This document shows, one piece after another, positions 17,857 to 26,831 of a stretch of DNA of 64,000 nucleotides (position 1 is its first letter; the number at the start of each line of letters is the position of its first letter). Location: the NCBI RefSeq assembly GCF_021049285.1, contig NZ_CP088017.1, positions 2,863,380-2,927,379 on the forward strand. The letters run 5' to 3'. The notes beneath the pieces were generated by a model. That model made no database searches, was not told where the DNA came from, and saw only the letters and a list, made by a program, of their open reading frames with translations. The DNA comes from Ruania halotolerans. GTDB lineage: Bacteria; Actinomycetota; Actinomycetes; Actinomycetales; Beutenbergiaceae. A program made the translations under genes and the position numbers.

Positions 17857-18094
17857 CCAAGACGCGCCCGGTCCCCTGACGTGGTCATCTCTATGAAGAA
17901 CGGTCGATACCTGTCTCGGGGGCGGTGGCGCTGGCTGCGCCGATCTCTCTCGTGAGGATTCGGCAAGGACCTCCACCAGGAACGGACGTCGATCGAGGTC
18001 TGGTGATATCCCCCTATGAGGTCGAGACTCACCCATCTGGGGGAGTTCCTCAGACACTGGGGGCATCAGGACCACCTCGTCGTGGGGTACGCGA

Positions 18095-18676
18095 GTGCCG
18101 GCTTGGTTGGTGTACCTCAGTTTCGCTGCGCAAGCGGTGGGTCTGACTGCATCGTTCGTTCTCTACGCCCGCGATCGGTGGGCTCCTGTGTTCGCCGGTG
18201 GCACCGCGGAGCGTCCAGGTGGTTCGTTGCGGTCAGCTCTCGTGCTCGCTAGGAGCGTGATCGCGGCCCTGGGCGCCGTGGTGGTCATCGTGCATCTGCT
18301 CTGGGGACTGGGTGTGGTGTGGGCGCTCCCGCACCACCTGATCGAAAGCCGCGGGCTCGCTGAACGGCTCGCCGATGTGGCGGCGGCCCTGTTCGCCTCG
18401 GCCGCGATCATCGGGTTCCTCCTGCTGTCCTCAAATCGCCTTCACCGAACACCTCCGTGGGTGCCGGTGGCGCTCGCCTGGGTGGGCAGTGGGGCCACGT
18501 TCACCAGCGGCGCCTATGCGCTGGCACTGGTTCTGGCCAGCCGCACCGGGACCGACGCCTCAACGCTCCCGCTCGGTTTCGTGCCCGTCGTCGACGTCAT
18601 CCACGTCGTCGTCGGGATCGCCATCGCCGCTACCGGCGTGGCACACCTGAGCAGATCTCGACTGGATCTGAGGTGA
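18095..18676 (+). CDS. Small integral membrane protein, function unknown
   Basis: About 193 residues starting at GTG 18095. Five or so hydrophobic segments are visible: LVYLSFAAQAVGLTASFVLY, VIAALGAVVVIVHLLWGLGV, VAAALFASAAIIGFLLL, a segment at GSGATFTSGAYALALVLAS, and VVDVIHVVVGIAIAATGV. No enzymatic motif is visible. It stands alone, 240 bp after the SDR gene and about 190 bp before an ABC exporter. The stretch 17857-18094 holds no gene that I can recognise. Confidence 0.6.
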   Translation: MPAWLVYLSFAAQAVGLTASFVLYARDRWAPVFAGGTAERPGGSLRSALVLARSVIAALGAVVVIVHLLWGLGVVWALPHHLIESRGLAERLADVAAALFASAAIIGFLLLSSNRLHRTPPWVPVALAWVGSGATFTSGAYALALVLASRTGTDASTLPLGFVPVVDVIHVVVGIAIAATGVAHLSRSRLDLR

Positions 18677-18741
18677 CGTCGAGCTCCCCACCACGGACTC
18701 GTGGCCAGTGGTGGAGGTTCCCAGGCACCGGAGTTGAACGA

Positions 18742-18773
18742 TTGACAGGAGTGTCAGACCGTCCGCCTAGGGT
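18742..18773 (+). promoter_or_regulatory. Possible promoter with embedded dyad before ABC exporter
   Basis: TTGACA at 18742-18747 is a consensus -35 hexamer. It overlaps the dyad TGACA-GGAG-TGTCA (18743-18756). TAGGGT (18768-18773) resembles an actinobacterial -10 but the spacing of 20 bp is longer than ideal. A repressor bound at the dyad would block the -35 box. Confidence 0.45.
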
Positions 18774-18868
18774 GAAATCCAGTGGACGCCGTTCCCTCTC
18801 CTGCAGAGGATGGAACGAGACGACCCGCCGTCAGAACCCGCAACGTGCGGCTAAGAGAGAGGACACCC

Positions 18869-19882
18869 GTGAGCATCCCCACGGACCAGCTCGCCATCCA
18901 TACCGAAGGGCTGGTGAAGAAGTTTGGCGACAACGTCGCCGTCGACGGTATCGACCTCGCCATCGAGCGCGGAGGCGTCTACGGCGTCCTCGGGCCCAAC
19001 GGCGCAGGCAAGACCACCGCGATCCGCATGCTCGCTACCTTGCTCCGCCCAGATGCGGGCCACGCACACGTGCTCGGGCACGACGTGTTCGCCGAGCCGG
19101 CGACGATCCGCAGCAAGATCGCACTCACCGGGCAGTTCGCCTCGCTCGACGAGGATCTCACCGGCATCGAGAACCTCATCCTGCTGGCCAAGCTGCTTGG
19201 CTTCCGCACCCGAGCCGCTCGCCTGCGCGGTATGGAGCTGCTGGAGGCGTTTGGCCTCTCCGACGCCGCGAACCGGCAGGTGAAGAAGTACTCCGGCGGG
19301 ATGCGCCGCCGCCTGGACATCGCCGGCTCGCTCTTGGTGACACCCGAACTGATCTTCCTGGACGAACCGACCACGGGGATCGACCCGAGGAGCCGTAACC
19401 AGGTGTGGGACATCATTCGCACGCTGGTGGCATCCGGCACCACGGTGTTGCTCACCACGCAGTACCTGGAGGAGGCCGACCAGCTCGCCGACCGACTGGC
19501 CGTGATCGACCATGGCAAGGTCATCGCGGAAGGGACGCCTGGCCAACTCAAGGCGCAGGTGGGTTCGGGAGCGTTGAAGGTGCGGGTGACCGATCCGGCC
19601 CAACGAGAGCTGGCCGCAGAGATCCTCAGCAGCACGATCCACGCCGACGTCTCCCGGGAGTCCGACAACGCCTCCCTGCTGGTGCGCCTCAACGAGAATT
19701 CCCGGGCTGCCGAGGCACTGACCGCGCTGGAGCAGGCTGAGGTCGGCATCGAGACCTTCGCGCTCGGGCACCCCAGCCTCGACGAGGTCTTCCTCGCGCT
19801 GACCGGCAAGCGAACAGACGAGGACCCCGAAGACTCTGCTGGTGCCGACGCGCGCAGCGATGACGAGAAAGTGAACGCCTGA
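18869..19882 (+). CDS. DrrA-type ABC transporter ATP-binding protein
   Basis: About 337 residues. Walker A GPNGAGKTT, signature YSGGMRRRLD, Walker B LIFLDEPTTG and the C-terminal DUF4162-like region (LKVRVTDPAQRELAAEIL) are as in daunorubicin-resistance ATPases. The FASLDEDLTGIENL segment after the Q-loop is also typical. GTG 18869 is preceded by AGAGAGAGGA. Its stop overlaps the permease start by one base (TGATG). It likely powers export of a hydrophobic drug or lipid. Confidence 0.92.
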   Translation: MSIPTDQLAIHTEGLVKKFGDNVAVDGIDLAIERGGVYGVLGPNGAGKTTAIRMLATLLRPDAGHAHVLGHDVFAEPATIRSKIALTGQFASLDEDLTGIENLILLAKLLGFRTRAARLRGMELLEAFGLSDAANRQVKKYSGGMRRRLDIAGSLLVTPELIFLDEPTTGIDPRSRNQVWDIIRTLVASGTTVLLTTQYLEEADQLADRLAVIDHGKVIAEGTPGQLKAQVGSGALKVRVTDPAQRELAAEILSSTIHADVSRESDNASLLVRLNENSRAAEALTALEQAEVGIETFALGHPSLDEVFLALTGKRTDEDPEDSAGADARSDDEKVNA

Positions 19883-20733
19883 TGACCGCCACCACGTCCA
19901 CACGGACGATCGAGACACGTGCAGAACCGGAGAAGATCCGGAAGATCCTGGTCAGCGCCAGCGACCGCCCACATCGAGCGGGTCCCGTCAGCGCGTCCCT
20001 CACCTATGGCTGGCGCGCGCTGCTGAAGATCAAGCACGTGCCGGAGCAGCTCTTCGACGTGACAGTCTTCCCCATCATGATGACCGTCATGTTCACGTAC
20101 ATCTTCGGTGGCGCCCTCGCCGGCTCCGTGGGTGAGTACGTGCAGTGGCTGATCCCGGGCATCTTCGTCCAGACGCTGATCATGATCACGATGTACACCG
20201 GCCTGACGCTCAACAAGGACATCTCCAAAGGAGTCTTCGACCGGTTCCGCTCTCTGCCCACGTGGCGGCCCGCCCAGCTCGTGGGTGCGCTGCTCGGGGA
20301 TCAGGTGCGTTACACCCTGGCTGGAATCATCATCCTGGCGGTCGGCTTCGTGATGGGCTTCCGCCCTGACGGCGGTCTGCCCGGTGTGGTCGCCGCGTTC
20401 GTGCTGCTGCTGGTGTTCTCGTTCAGCGTCTCCTGGATCTGGACAGTGGTCTCACTGTCGGTACGCAGCGAGCAGGCAGCGATGGGGATCTCGATGTTCA
20501 TTCTGATGCCGCTGACGTTCGCCTCGAACATCTTCGTGGACCCGTCGACGATGCCCAGCTGGCTCGAGGGAGTGGTTGAGGTCAACCCGGTTTCGGTGGT
20601 GGTCACCTCGGTGCGCGAGCTGATGACCGGCGTCTACGACGCCGGATCGTTGATGACGGTCCTGGTGTATTGCGTGGTCTTGGTGGCCGTGTTCGGGCCG
20701 ATCTCAATGTTCATCTACAACCGCAAGTCCTGA
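19882..20733 (+). CDS. DrrB-type ABC-2 transporter permease
   Basis: About 283 residues with a soluble N-terminal ~55 residues and six predicted helices. The ABC-2 permease core is visible in VFPIMMTVMFTYIFGGAL, GVFDRFRSLPTW, and the region containing FASNIFVDPSTMPSWLEG. This is the membrane partner of the preceding ATPase, coupled through a one-base overlap. Drug or lipid export is expected from the family; the cargo is unknown. Confidence 0.9.
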   Translation: MTATTSTRTIETRAEPEKIRKILVSASDRPHRAGPVSASLTYGWRALLKIKHVPEQLFDVTVFPIMMTVMFTYIFGGALAGSVGEYVQWLIPGIFVQTLIMITMYTGLTLNKDISKGVFDRFRSLPTWRPAQLVGALLGDQVRYTLAGIIILAVGFVMGFRPDGGLPGVVAAFVLLLVFSFSVSWIWTVVSLSVRSEQAAMGISMFILMPLTFASNIFVDPSTMPSWLEGVVEVNPVSVVVTSVRELMTGVYDAGSLMTVLVYCVVLVAVFGPISMFIYNRKS

Positions 20734-20760
20734 CGGGCCGCTCGCCGGACCGATGGAGCG

Positions 20761-20800
20761 GCGTACTCAGCCCTTGCCGTGATGCTTGGGTTGAGTACGC
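20761..20800. promoter_or_regulatory. 9-bp inverted repeat just before the toroid-protein start
   Basis: GCGTACTCA (20761-20769) and TGAGTACGC (20792-20800) are perfect arms with a 22-bp spacer. The right arm ends seven bases before the start codon at 20808, so the element could be an operator or an RNA hairpin that limits translation. It may also end transcription of the exporter operon. Confidence 0.45.
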
Positions 20801-20807
20801 TGCGGCC

Positions 20808-21773
20808 ATGACGGCGTCGTCCCTGACCGACTGGTTACTCGATTCCGATCCGGCTCTGCGCTGGCAGGTGGAACGCGACCTCGTCCACGCGCCTGAACAT
20901 GTGTGGGCGGCCACGCGTGACCGGGTGACAACTGAAGGTTTCGGCGCCAGGTTGCTCGCCCACCAGGACCCCGACGGGCAGTGGGCCGGTGGTGCCTACT
21001 TCCCCTCGGACTTCTCCGAGGACCTCTTCGAACAGGAGGGACAGCCGTGGACGGCGACCACCTGGAGCCTGAATGCGCTGCGAGAGTGGGGAGTTCCGCC
21101 GTCGGCGTTGGGTGACACGGCGCAGCGGCTGGCGGCGAACAGCCGCTGGGAGTACGACAGTCTGCCGTACTGGGACGGGGAGGTGGACGCCTGTATCAAC
21201 GGGTACACGCTGGCCAACGGCGCGTGGCTCGGGGTGGACGTCACGGGCATCGCGGCCTGGTTCGTTGAGCATCAACTGCCCGAGGGCGGATGGAACTGTG
21301 AGTGGGTGGAGGGATCAACGCGAACCTCCTTCCATTCCACACTGAACAGCCTGTCCGGGATCCTGGCGTGGGAGAACACCACCGGTGGCACGGACGCCGT
21401 CCGCGCGGCCCGGCACGCCGGCGAGGAGTACCTGCTTCAACGAGACCTCTACCGGCGATTGAGCACCGGCGAACCGGTGGGCAAGTGGGTAAGTCAGTTC
21501 CGCTATCCGGTGCGGTGGTCCTACACGGTGCTCCGGGCCGCCGACTACTTCCGCGCGGCCTGCCTCGCGGACGGCCGGGATCCCGACCCCCGGATGACTC
21601 GCGCCATCGAGATGGTCCGGGAGGCCGAGCAACCGGACGGCACCTGGTTGCAAGCGGGCCGCCACCCCGGGCGGATGTGGTTCGAGGTTGACGTTCCAGC
21701 GGGCGAGCCATCCAAGTGGCTGACCTTCTACGCCCGCCGCGTGCTGGACTGGTGGGACACCGCTACCCGCTGA
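20808..21773 (+). CDS. Alpha/alpha-toroid protein (prenyltransferase/squalene-cyclase-like)
   Basis: About 321 residues. QW-like repeats typical of terpene-cyclase and protein-prenyltransferase toroids recur: QDPDGQWAGGAYF, EHQLPEGGWNCEW and EQPDGTWLQAG. No DxDD (class II cyclase acid) motif is visible, so cyclase activity is doubtful; many actinobacterial homologues are uncharacterised. Translation probably starts at ATG 20808, which follows the inverted repeat. The upstream neighbour is an ABC-2 exporter; a functional link is possible but unproven. Confidence 0.75.
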   Translation: MTASSLTDWLLDSDPALRWQVERDLVHAPEHVWAATRDRVTTEGFGARLLAHQDPDGQWAGGAYFPSDFSEDLFEQEGQPWTATTWSLNALREWGVPPSALGDTAQRLAANSRWEYDSLPYWDGEVDACINGYTLANGAWLGVDVTGIAAWFVEHQLPEGGWNCEWVEGSTRTSFHSTLNSLSGILAWENTTGGTDAVRAARHAGEEYLLQRDLYRRLSTGEPVGKWVSQFRYPVRWSYTVLRAADYFRAACLADGRDPDPRMTRAIEMVREAEQPDGTWLQAGRHPGRMWFEVDVPAGEPSKWLTFYARRVLDWWDTATR

Positions 21774-21839
21774 TTGGTCGCAATACGCGGATACGAGGTC
21801 GCCACGATCCACGAGGCGTGTCACCTCGGCGCGAGTTGA

Positions 21840-22364
21840 TCAGGTGAGGAGTTTGCGTACGGTGCGCAGGTTGCGGGTGGTGGTGTCCGCCTTGAACCGC
21901 TTCCGGGCGAGCAGCTTCGCCACCGGTGTGTCCAGACTGTGCCCCTTGGGCGTCTCCCAGTAGAGCACCCGCTCCCCCGCGGCCACCCGTTCGCGGTCGT
22001 CACCGGGCTGGGGGAGATCCGCCACCAGCATCGTCAGTGCCGCACTATCCCGGCAGAACACCACGTACGGGTGGTGGGTGGACTCATCGGTGTCGAATGG
22101 ATAGGCCTCGGCGATCCGAGCGAGTTCATCGTGCTCGATCACCTGCACCCAGGCGTCATATCCGAACTGTTCTCGCAACGCGGCCTCGACGAGCTCACGG
22201 ACCTGTGCACCGGGCCGGTCGTCCTCGAGGAGTACATTCCCACTCGCGAGGACGGTTCGCACGCCCGGGAACCCGGCATGCTGCAGGGTGGCCCGTAGAT
22301 CAGCCATCGTCATCGTCGTACCCTGTACGTTCACCCCGCGCAGCAGCACCGTGTAGGCCGTCAT
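21840..22364 (-). CDS. DUF1697 family protein
   Basis: About 174 residues. The N-terminus TAYTVLLRGVNVQGTTMTMA with LRATLQHAGFPGVRTVLASG is the family hallmark (LLRGINVGG...M..L...L...G...V.TYI.SGN). The C-terminus with K-x-F...TTRN is likewise typical. Cytosolic, length normal for the family. The biochemical function of DUF1697 proteins is not established. It lies 11 bp upstream of the response regulator gene that follows on the same strand but is not clearly in its operon. Confidence 0.88.
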   Translation of the reverse strand: MTAYTVLLRGVNVQGTTMTMADLRATLQHAGFPGVRTVLASGNVLLEDDRPGAQVRELVEAALREQFGYDAWVQVIEHDELARIAEAYPFDTDESTHHPYVVFCRDSAALTMLVADLPQPGDDRERVAAGERVLYWETPKGHSLDTPVAKLLARKRFKADTTTRNLRTVRKLLT

Positions 22365-22375
22365 GGGTCCGGACG

Positions 22376-23020
22376 CTATCGCAGGATCCCGTGATGCAGG
22401 GCCCGCAGCACGGCATTGGTCCGGTCTCGGGCGCCGAGCTTGACCAGCACCGTGGAGACGTGGTTCTTCACCGTGCCCTCCGCGAGGTGGAGCGTCTGCG
22501 CGATCTCCCGATTGCTGTGCCCCTCGGCCACGAGTCGCAGCACATCCCGTTCCCTCCCGGTCAGTTCCTCGATCGGCCCGCCTGCCGCTCCCGTGGGTGC
22601 TGGGCCTGACCTGATCGTGCGCAGCAGGCGATCGGTGATGGACGGGGAGACCAGCGTGCCGCCGTCGGCAAGGGTGCGCACTGCATGGCCCAGCTGGTCG
22701 ACGGTCACGTCCTTCAGGAGGTACCCCCTCGCGCCGGCTCGAAGTGCCTCCAGTACGAGGGAGTCGTCATCGAAGGTGGTCAGCACCAACGCAGGCACGT
22801 CGAGCTCGCGCGCACGCAACTCCTCCAGCACCCAGATCCCGTCCTGACCGGGCATCCGCAGATCAAGCAGGACGACGTCGGGCCGGGTCGCCGCCACCAC
22901 CTCGATGGCTCGCGCACCGTCGTCGGCCTCCCCGACCACATCGAACTCGGCGATGGTGAGCAACGTCCGGATCCCGTGCCGTACCAGTGCTTGGTCATCG
23001 ACCACCACCACCCGGATCAT
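22376..23020 (-). CDS. NarL/FixJ-family response regulator
   Basis: About 214 residues. Receiver with phosphoacceptor Asp53 (VVLLDLRMPG) and Lys103 (GYLLKDV), then a LuxR helix-turn-helix (LTGRERDVLRLVAEGHSNRE, LAEGTVKNHVSTVL). Its ATG overlaps the kinase stop (ATGA). The pair is divergent from an ABC-2 exporter (24.2-25.7 kb) with about 110 bp between, and probably controls it. Confidence 0.92.
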   Translation of the reverse strand: MIRVVVVDDQALVRHGIRTLLTIAEFDVVGEADDGARAIEVVAATRPDVVLLDLRMPGQDGIWVLEELRARELDVPALVLTTFDDDSLVLEALRAGARGYLLKDVTVDQLGHAVRTLADGGTLVSPSITDRLLRTIRSGPAPTGAAGGPIEELTGRERDVLRLVAEGHSNREIAQTLHLAEGTVKNHVSTVLVKLGARDRTNAVLRALHHGILR

Positions 23021-24114
23021 GTGGCCGGTACCCGTACGGTCACCGTGAATCCCGACGTCCCATCCACTCGCACCTCTCCCCCAAGCCCAGCGACGCGCTC
23101 GGCCATCCCCCGCAGTCCATTGCCCCAGGAAGGGCGCGCGGCACCCCGGCCATCGTCCGAACCGGCGAGAACCACCTCGTCCCCCTCCTGCGCCATCGTC
23201 AACGTGAGGGTCTTCGCTTCGGCATGGCGCACCGTGTTGGTGACGATCTCCTGGACCGCTCGCAGGACGGCCGCGGCACGTTCTTCATCGAGCATGAGGT
23301 CATCGTCGATATCGAGGGAGACGTCGAGGCCCGGGATATCCCGGGTGAGGCGAACCACCGCCTCGGCCAGGTCCGTGGGTTCGGCCCGTAGCTCACCCAC
23401 GGTGTGCCGGACGTCGGCCAGCAGGTCCCGGGCCACCTGATCAGCTCGTTCGATGTGCTCAACGGCGGCACTGCCTTGACGATGGCGCGCCGCTTCCAGT
23501 TCCAGGGTCAGCACGGTGAGCTGGTGGCCAATCAGATCGTGCAGGTCGCGGGAGATCCGCAGACGCTCCGCCGAACGGGCCGATTCCTCCAGGAGTACGG
23601 AGGTGGTCTTCAGGGTGACGTGGGTGCGCGCCAGGTCGCGACGCATCGCCTGCTCGCGAATCAGTGCGAGTGAGCTCAACACCGAGGCCACCTGGATCAT
23701 CAGGTAGAAGCCGACCATGATCAGCGGCTCCGGCAGTGACCCCAATGGCAGGTGCGCCAGCCAGAGCACCACCGTGTTGCCGGCCACGATGCCCGCCACC
23801 ACCCGGACCGGGACAAGGTAGGCGCTCACCGCTGCGACCACCACGAGGAGAACGGGCAGGAGGCCGGAAGCGTCGACGGTCAGCACGAGCACCCAGGACG
23901 TGATCACAGCACCGGCCAGAGCGAGGAACTGGCCCCGCCCGGATTCGGCCACCACCGCGAGCAGCAGCGTGATCACGAAGGCGCTCAGGACCGCGATCCA
24001 TGCACCGTGGGGGATCTGGGTGGGCACGAGTCCCAACAGCGCCGGCGCCGACACACCGATGGCGACGACGAGCATCACCAGGCCCGCCCATTCGTCCGAG
24101 CCCATCCGCCGCAT
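23017..24114 (-). CDS. NarL-type sensor histidine kinase
   Basis: About 365 residues. Roughly five membrane helices occupy the first 140 residues. The dimerisation box is LRISRDLHDLIGHQLTVLTL and the ATPase domain contains VTNTVRHAEAKT, DDGRG and GNGLRGMAERVAGLGG. No extracellular domain is evident, which is usual for kinases that sense through an ABC exporter or in the membrane. Coupled to the response regulator downstream. Confidence 0.9.
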   Translation of the reverse strand: MRRMGSDEWAGLVMLVVAIGVSAPALLGLVPTQIPHGAWIAVLSAFVITLLLAVVAESGRGQFLALAGAVITSWVLVLTVDASGLLPVLLVVVAAVSAYLVPVRVVAGIVAGNTVVLWLAHLPLGSLPEPLIMVGFYLMIQVASVLSSLALIREQAMRRDLARTHVTLKTTSVLLEESARSAERLRISRDLHDLIGHQLTVLTLELEAARHRQGSAAVEHIERADQVARDLLADVRHTVGELRAEPTDLAEAVVRLTRDIPGLDVSLDIDDDLMLDEERAAAVLRAVQEIVTNTVRHAEAKTLTLTMAQEGDEVVLAGSDDGRGAARPSWGNGLRGMAERVAGLGGEVRVDGTSGFTVTVRVPAT

Positions 24115-24226
24115 CCGTCCACTCTACGAGGCGGCTCCTGCAGATGACCCGTGCCAGAAGTCATGGGTGCACCTCATGACGTCCGGCACATGTGCGGGCG
24201 CACTCTCCGCTCCTACCGTCACATTC

Positions 24227-24964
24227 ATGAGTTCCACAGATCTCGCGATCGACGCTGTCGGCCTATGCAAGCGGTACCGCCACACCACTGCAGTCGAGGA
24301 CGTCTCCCTTGCGGTGGAGCGTGGCGAGGTGTTCGGCATCCTCGGCACGAACGGTGCGGGGAAGACCACTACGGTGGAGATGATCGCCGGACTGCGACGA
24401 CCCGACCATGGGCAGGTGCGGGTGCTCGGCCTCGATCCCGTCCGCGAGCGGGCGAAAGTCCGGCAAATCCTCGGCGTCCAACTTCAAGAAGCGTCTCTGC
24501 ACAACGCGCTCACGGTGACCGAGTTGCTCGCTCTGTACGCCAGCCTCTATCCCCGACCGTTCACTGCTGAGGACCTGCTCGAACGAGTCGGTTTGACCGA
24601 CCAGCAGGGAGTCCGGTTCGAGAACCTCTCCGGCGGCCAGCAGCAGCGGCTCTCCATTGCCCTCGCACTGGTTGGTCGCCCACGCGTGGTGATCCTGGAT
24701 GAACTCACCACCGGCCTCGATCCGCGGGCACGGCGTCAGATGTGGAAGACCATCGCCAGTCTTCGTACGGAAGGAGTGACCGTGCTGCTCGTCAGCCATG
24801 CGATGGAAGAGGTGGAAGAGCTGTGCGACCGCGTCGCACTGCTGGAGTCGGGGCGGGTGAGTGCACTCGGCACACCCCGGGAACTGACCGAGGCAGCTGG
24901 CGCGGCCACGCTCGACGAGGCGTTCGTCACGCTGACAGGCAGCGAGCCGGGAGAGGACTCATGA
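24227..24964 (+). CDS. ABC-2 type transporter ATP-binding protein
   Basis: About 245 residues. Walker A GTNGAGKTTT, signature [10 protein letters not shown], and Walker B VVILDELTTGLD, in which Leu replaces the usual Pro after the catalytic Glu. Switch His in LLVSHAMEEVEE. ATG 24227 is 112 bp from the divergent kinase start. The stop overlaps the permease start as ATGA. The group is the export type (CcmA-like) found with two-component systems. Confidence 0.9.
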   Translation: MSSTDLAIDAVGLCKRYRHTTAVEDVSLAVERGEVFGILGTNGAGKTTTVEMIAGLRRPDHGQVRVLGLDPVRERAKVRQILGVQLQEASLHNALTVTELLALYASLYPRPFTAEDLLERVGLTDQQGVRFENLSGGQQQRLSIALALVGRPRVVILDELTTGLDPRARRQMWKTIASLRTEGVTVLLVSHAMEEVEELCDRVALLESGRVSALGTPRELTEAAGAATLDEAFVTLTGSEPGEDS

Positions 24965-25728
24965 GCGCCGCCGTCGAGATCCATCGGCCAGGACTGCGGG
25001 CCTGGCGCACGCTCGTGGTGTGCGAAGCGAAGATGGTGGCACGAGACACCGCCGGACTGATCGTGCCGCTGGGCCTGCCGCTGCTGATCCTGCTGATGAG
25101 CTCCTCGGGGGCCACCGCCCAGGTGGTGCAGAACGGGCGGACAGCTCTGGAGGTGTTCGTACTCCCCCTGGCGCTGACCATCGTGATCGCCATGATCGCG
25201 ATCGTGAACATGCCCAGCTTCCTCGCCTCCTATCGCCGCACGGGTATTCTGCGCCGACTGGCGGTGACGCCGGCCTCACCCGCGCTCGTGCTTGTCGCAC
25301 AACTGATCGTGAGCCTGATCCAGGCGGCACTCGGCATCGGCCTCGCCATCGCCGTGGCGGTACTCGCGTTCGGTGCCCGCGCGCCAGAGAACATGGGCGC
25401 GGCGATCGGATCGTTCCTCCTGGCAAGCCTGGCGATGTACAGCATGGGGATGGTGGTGGCGTCAGTGGCACCGACGCCGAACTCGGCCGTGGCGATCGGC
25501 CTGGTGGCGTTCTTCGCACTCGGTGCCCTCGGCGGCATGTTCGGGGGCCCGAACTCGCTACCCGAAGCGCTGGAGACGGTGGGGCACGTGCTCCCGTTCG
25601 GCGGCGCCGTTCAGTCGCTCGGCGCGGCCTGGGTCGGTGCCCCACTCGAGATGGCGCCTCTGATCGGGATGGTGGTAACGACGGTGCTCGGGTTCGGCAT
25701 CTCTGCCACCCTGTTCCGGTGGGAGTAG
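24961..25728 (+). CDS. ABC-2 type transporter permease
   Basis: About 255 residues and six predicted helices: IVPLGLPLLILLMSS, VFVLPLALTIVIAMIAI, LVAQLIVSLIQAALGIGLAI, FLLASLAMYSMGMVVAS, VAIGLVAFFALGALGGMFGG and a final one near LIGMVVTTVLGFGISATL. The YRRTGILRRLAVTP loop is the conserved coupling element of this family. It forms an exporter with the preceding ATPase; cargo unknown. Confidence 0.9.
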   Translation: MSAAVEIHRPGLRAWRTLVVCEAKMVARDTAGLIVPLGLPLLILLMSSSGATAQVVQNGRTALEVFVLPLALTIVIAMIAIVNMPSFLASYRRTGILRRLAVTPASPALVLVAQLIVSLIQAALGIGLAIAVAVLAFGARAPENMGAAIGSFLLASLAMYSMGMVVASVAPTPNSAVAIGLVAFFALGALGGMFGGPNSLPEALETVGHVLPFGGAVQSLGAAWVGAPLEMAPLIGMVVTTVLGFGISATLFRWE

Positions 25729-25780
25729 GCGCGTGGGGCACACTGAGCGCCGTCGGCGCGGCGAGCACAGGTGAGACCTA

Positions 25781-26365
25781 GTGGGCACAATGGGCGCAAT
25801 CTCGGCGGTCCTGTTCATGCTCGTCTTCACCCTCGATGGATGGAGCCGTTCCGGATACCGGCCGTGCTATCACCCCGTCAGCGCCCTTGCGCTGGGGAGC
25901 AGGGGGTGGTTGCAGAAGGCCAACTTCATCATCTGCGGTGGCGGGATCGCCGTCGGTGGTCTCGCTCTGATGGGCACCAGCACTCTGCTGGCTGCTGTGA
26001 TCGGGATCTTCGGACTGGCCCTTGTCGCCTCCGGCGTCTTCACGATGGATCCGATGCGGGGGTACCCACCCCGAACGCCTGCCGGGGATCCGGCGACGTT
26101 CTCGCGCCAGCACCAATTACACGACTATGCCGGCGTGGTGGTCTTCGCGGCGGTGCCGATCGCCGCAACGGTTGCTGCCGTCACGCCCGAGCTGGGTGGC
26201 GTTCTTCGGGCCTATTCGGCGGTGGCGGCGGCGGCCGGCACTGCGGGGTTCCTCATCTTCGGCCAGGCGTGGGAGCAGGACTCGCCACGCGCGGGGCTGT
26301 GGCAGCGCGTGACCATCCTGGTCGGGTGGTCATGGGTCGCGGCGGTCCTCACGGCCGGCTCCTGA
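25781..26365 (+). CDS. DUF998 family membrane protein
   Basis: About 194 residues (GTG 25781; ATG 25790 is an alternative). The family signature GYRPCYHPVSALALGSRGW follows the first helix and FTMDPMRGYPP follows the fourth. Six helices are likely. Function of DUF998 is not established. It lies 53 bp after the ABC permease. A decayed paralogue is found at 2.1-2.2 kb, which suggests DUF998 genes have been duplicated or moved in this genome. Confidence 0.82.
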   Translation: MGTMGAISAVLFMLVFTLDGWSRSGYRPCYHPVSALALGSRGWLQKANFIICGGGIAVGGLALMGTSTLLAAVIGIFGLALVASGVFTMDPMRGYPPRTPAGDPATFSRQHQLHDYAGVVVFAAVPIAATVAAVTPELGGVLRAYSAVAAAAGTAGFLIFGQAWEQDSPRAGLWQRVTILVGWSWVAAVLTAGS

Positions 26366-26468
26366 TCGCTGACGGCGGAAAATGCCGTGACGTGCGCGTC
26401 ATCGCCCTGCCAAGGTGGTCACCGTGCCCGGCCGGGTACCCACACCACCACGAAGGCAGGAATCACCC

Positions 26469-26702
26469 ATGCACCCGATCGTCGTCTACGACATACACCG
26501 ACTCGAGCAGACACAGCGACTCGCCGAGCTCACCCATCGCAGGGCAATCCTGCGGGAACTGAGGCTCCGGCAGTTGATAGCACGACTCACTCGAGGCGGT
26601 CGGTCCACCGGCCGCCTTTTTGCTGCCACCAGCGCAGGTGCTGACTCCAGCGAACGTCCTGCCCAGCAGAAGGTGAACACCGACTACATCCGAGCCAGCT
26701 GA
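26469..26702 (+). CDS. Small basic hypothetical protein
   Basis: Seventy-seven residues starting at ATG 26469, preceded by AGGCAGGA at good spacing. The N-terminal half is a charged amphipathic helix (RLEQTQRLAELTHRRAILRE), while residues 41-77 look disordered. No domain is recognisable. The real end of the conserved part may be earlier. I keep it because of its start context, its helical composition and the terminator that follows. Confidence 0.45.
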   Translation: MHPIVVYDIHRLEQTQRLAELTHRRAILRELRLRQLIARLTRGGRSTGRLFAATSAGADSSERPAQQKVNTDYIRAS

Positions 26703-26759
26703 CGCACCCGCGCCAGTCGTTCGGTGGTGGCGGCTGGCGCCGAAGCGTTGAATGAACAT

Positions 26760-26794
26760 CAGGGCCCCGCAGGATTCGTTCCTGCGGGGCCCTG
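26760..26794. terminator. Bidirectional hairpin terminator
   Basis: CAGGGCCCCGCAGGA and TCCTGCGGGGCCCTG form a perfect 15-bp stem with loop TTCGT between the small ORF and the convergent glycosidase operon. It has no long T-tract, as is common in high-GC actinobacteria. Confidence 0.75.
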
Positions 26795-26831
26795 AGGCGT
26801 TCCTGCGGTCCTACCCCCGGTGAGGGCGCCG

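Noticed and set aside
17857-18094. Possible small gene or tRNA remnant before the membrane protein
   Set aside because: No cloverleaf could be drawn and no convincing coding frame was seen.
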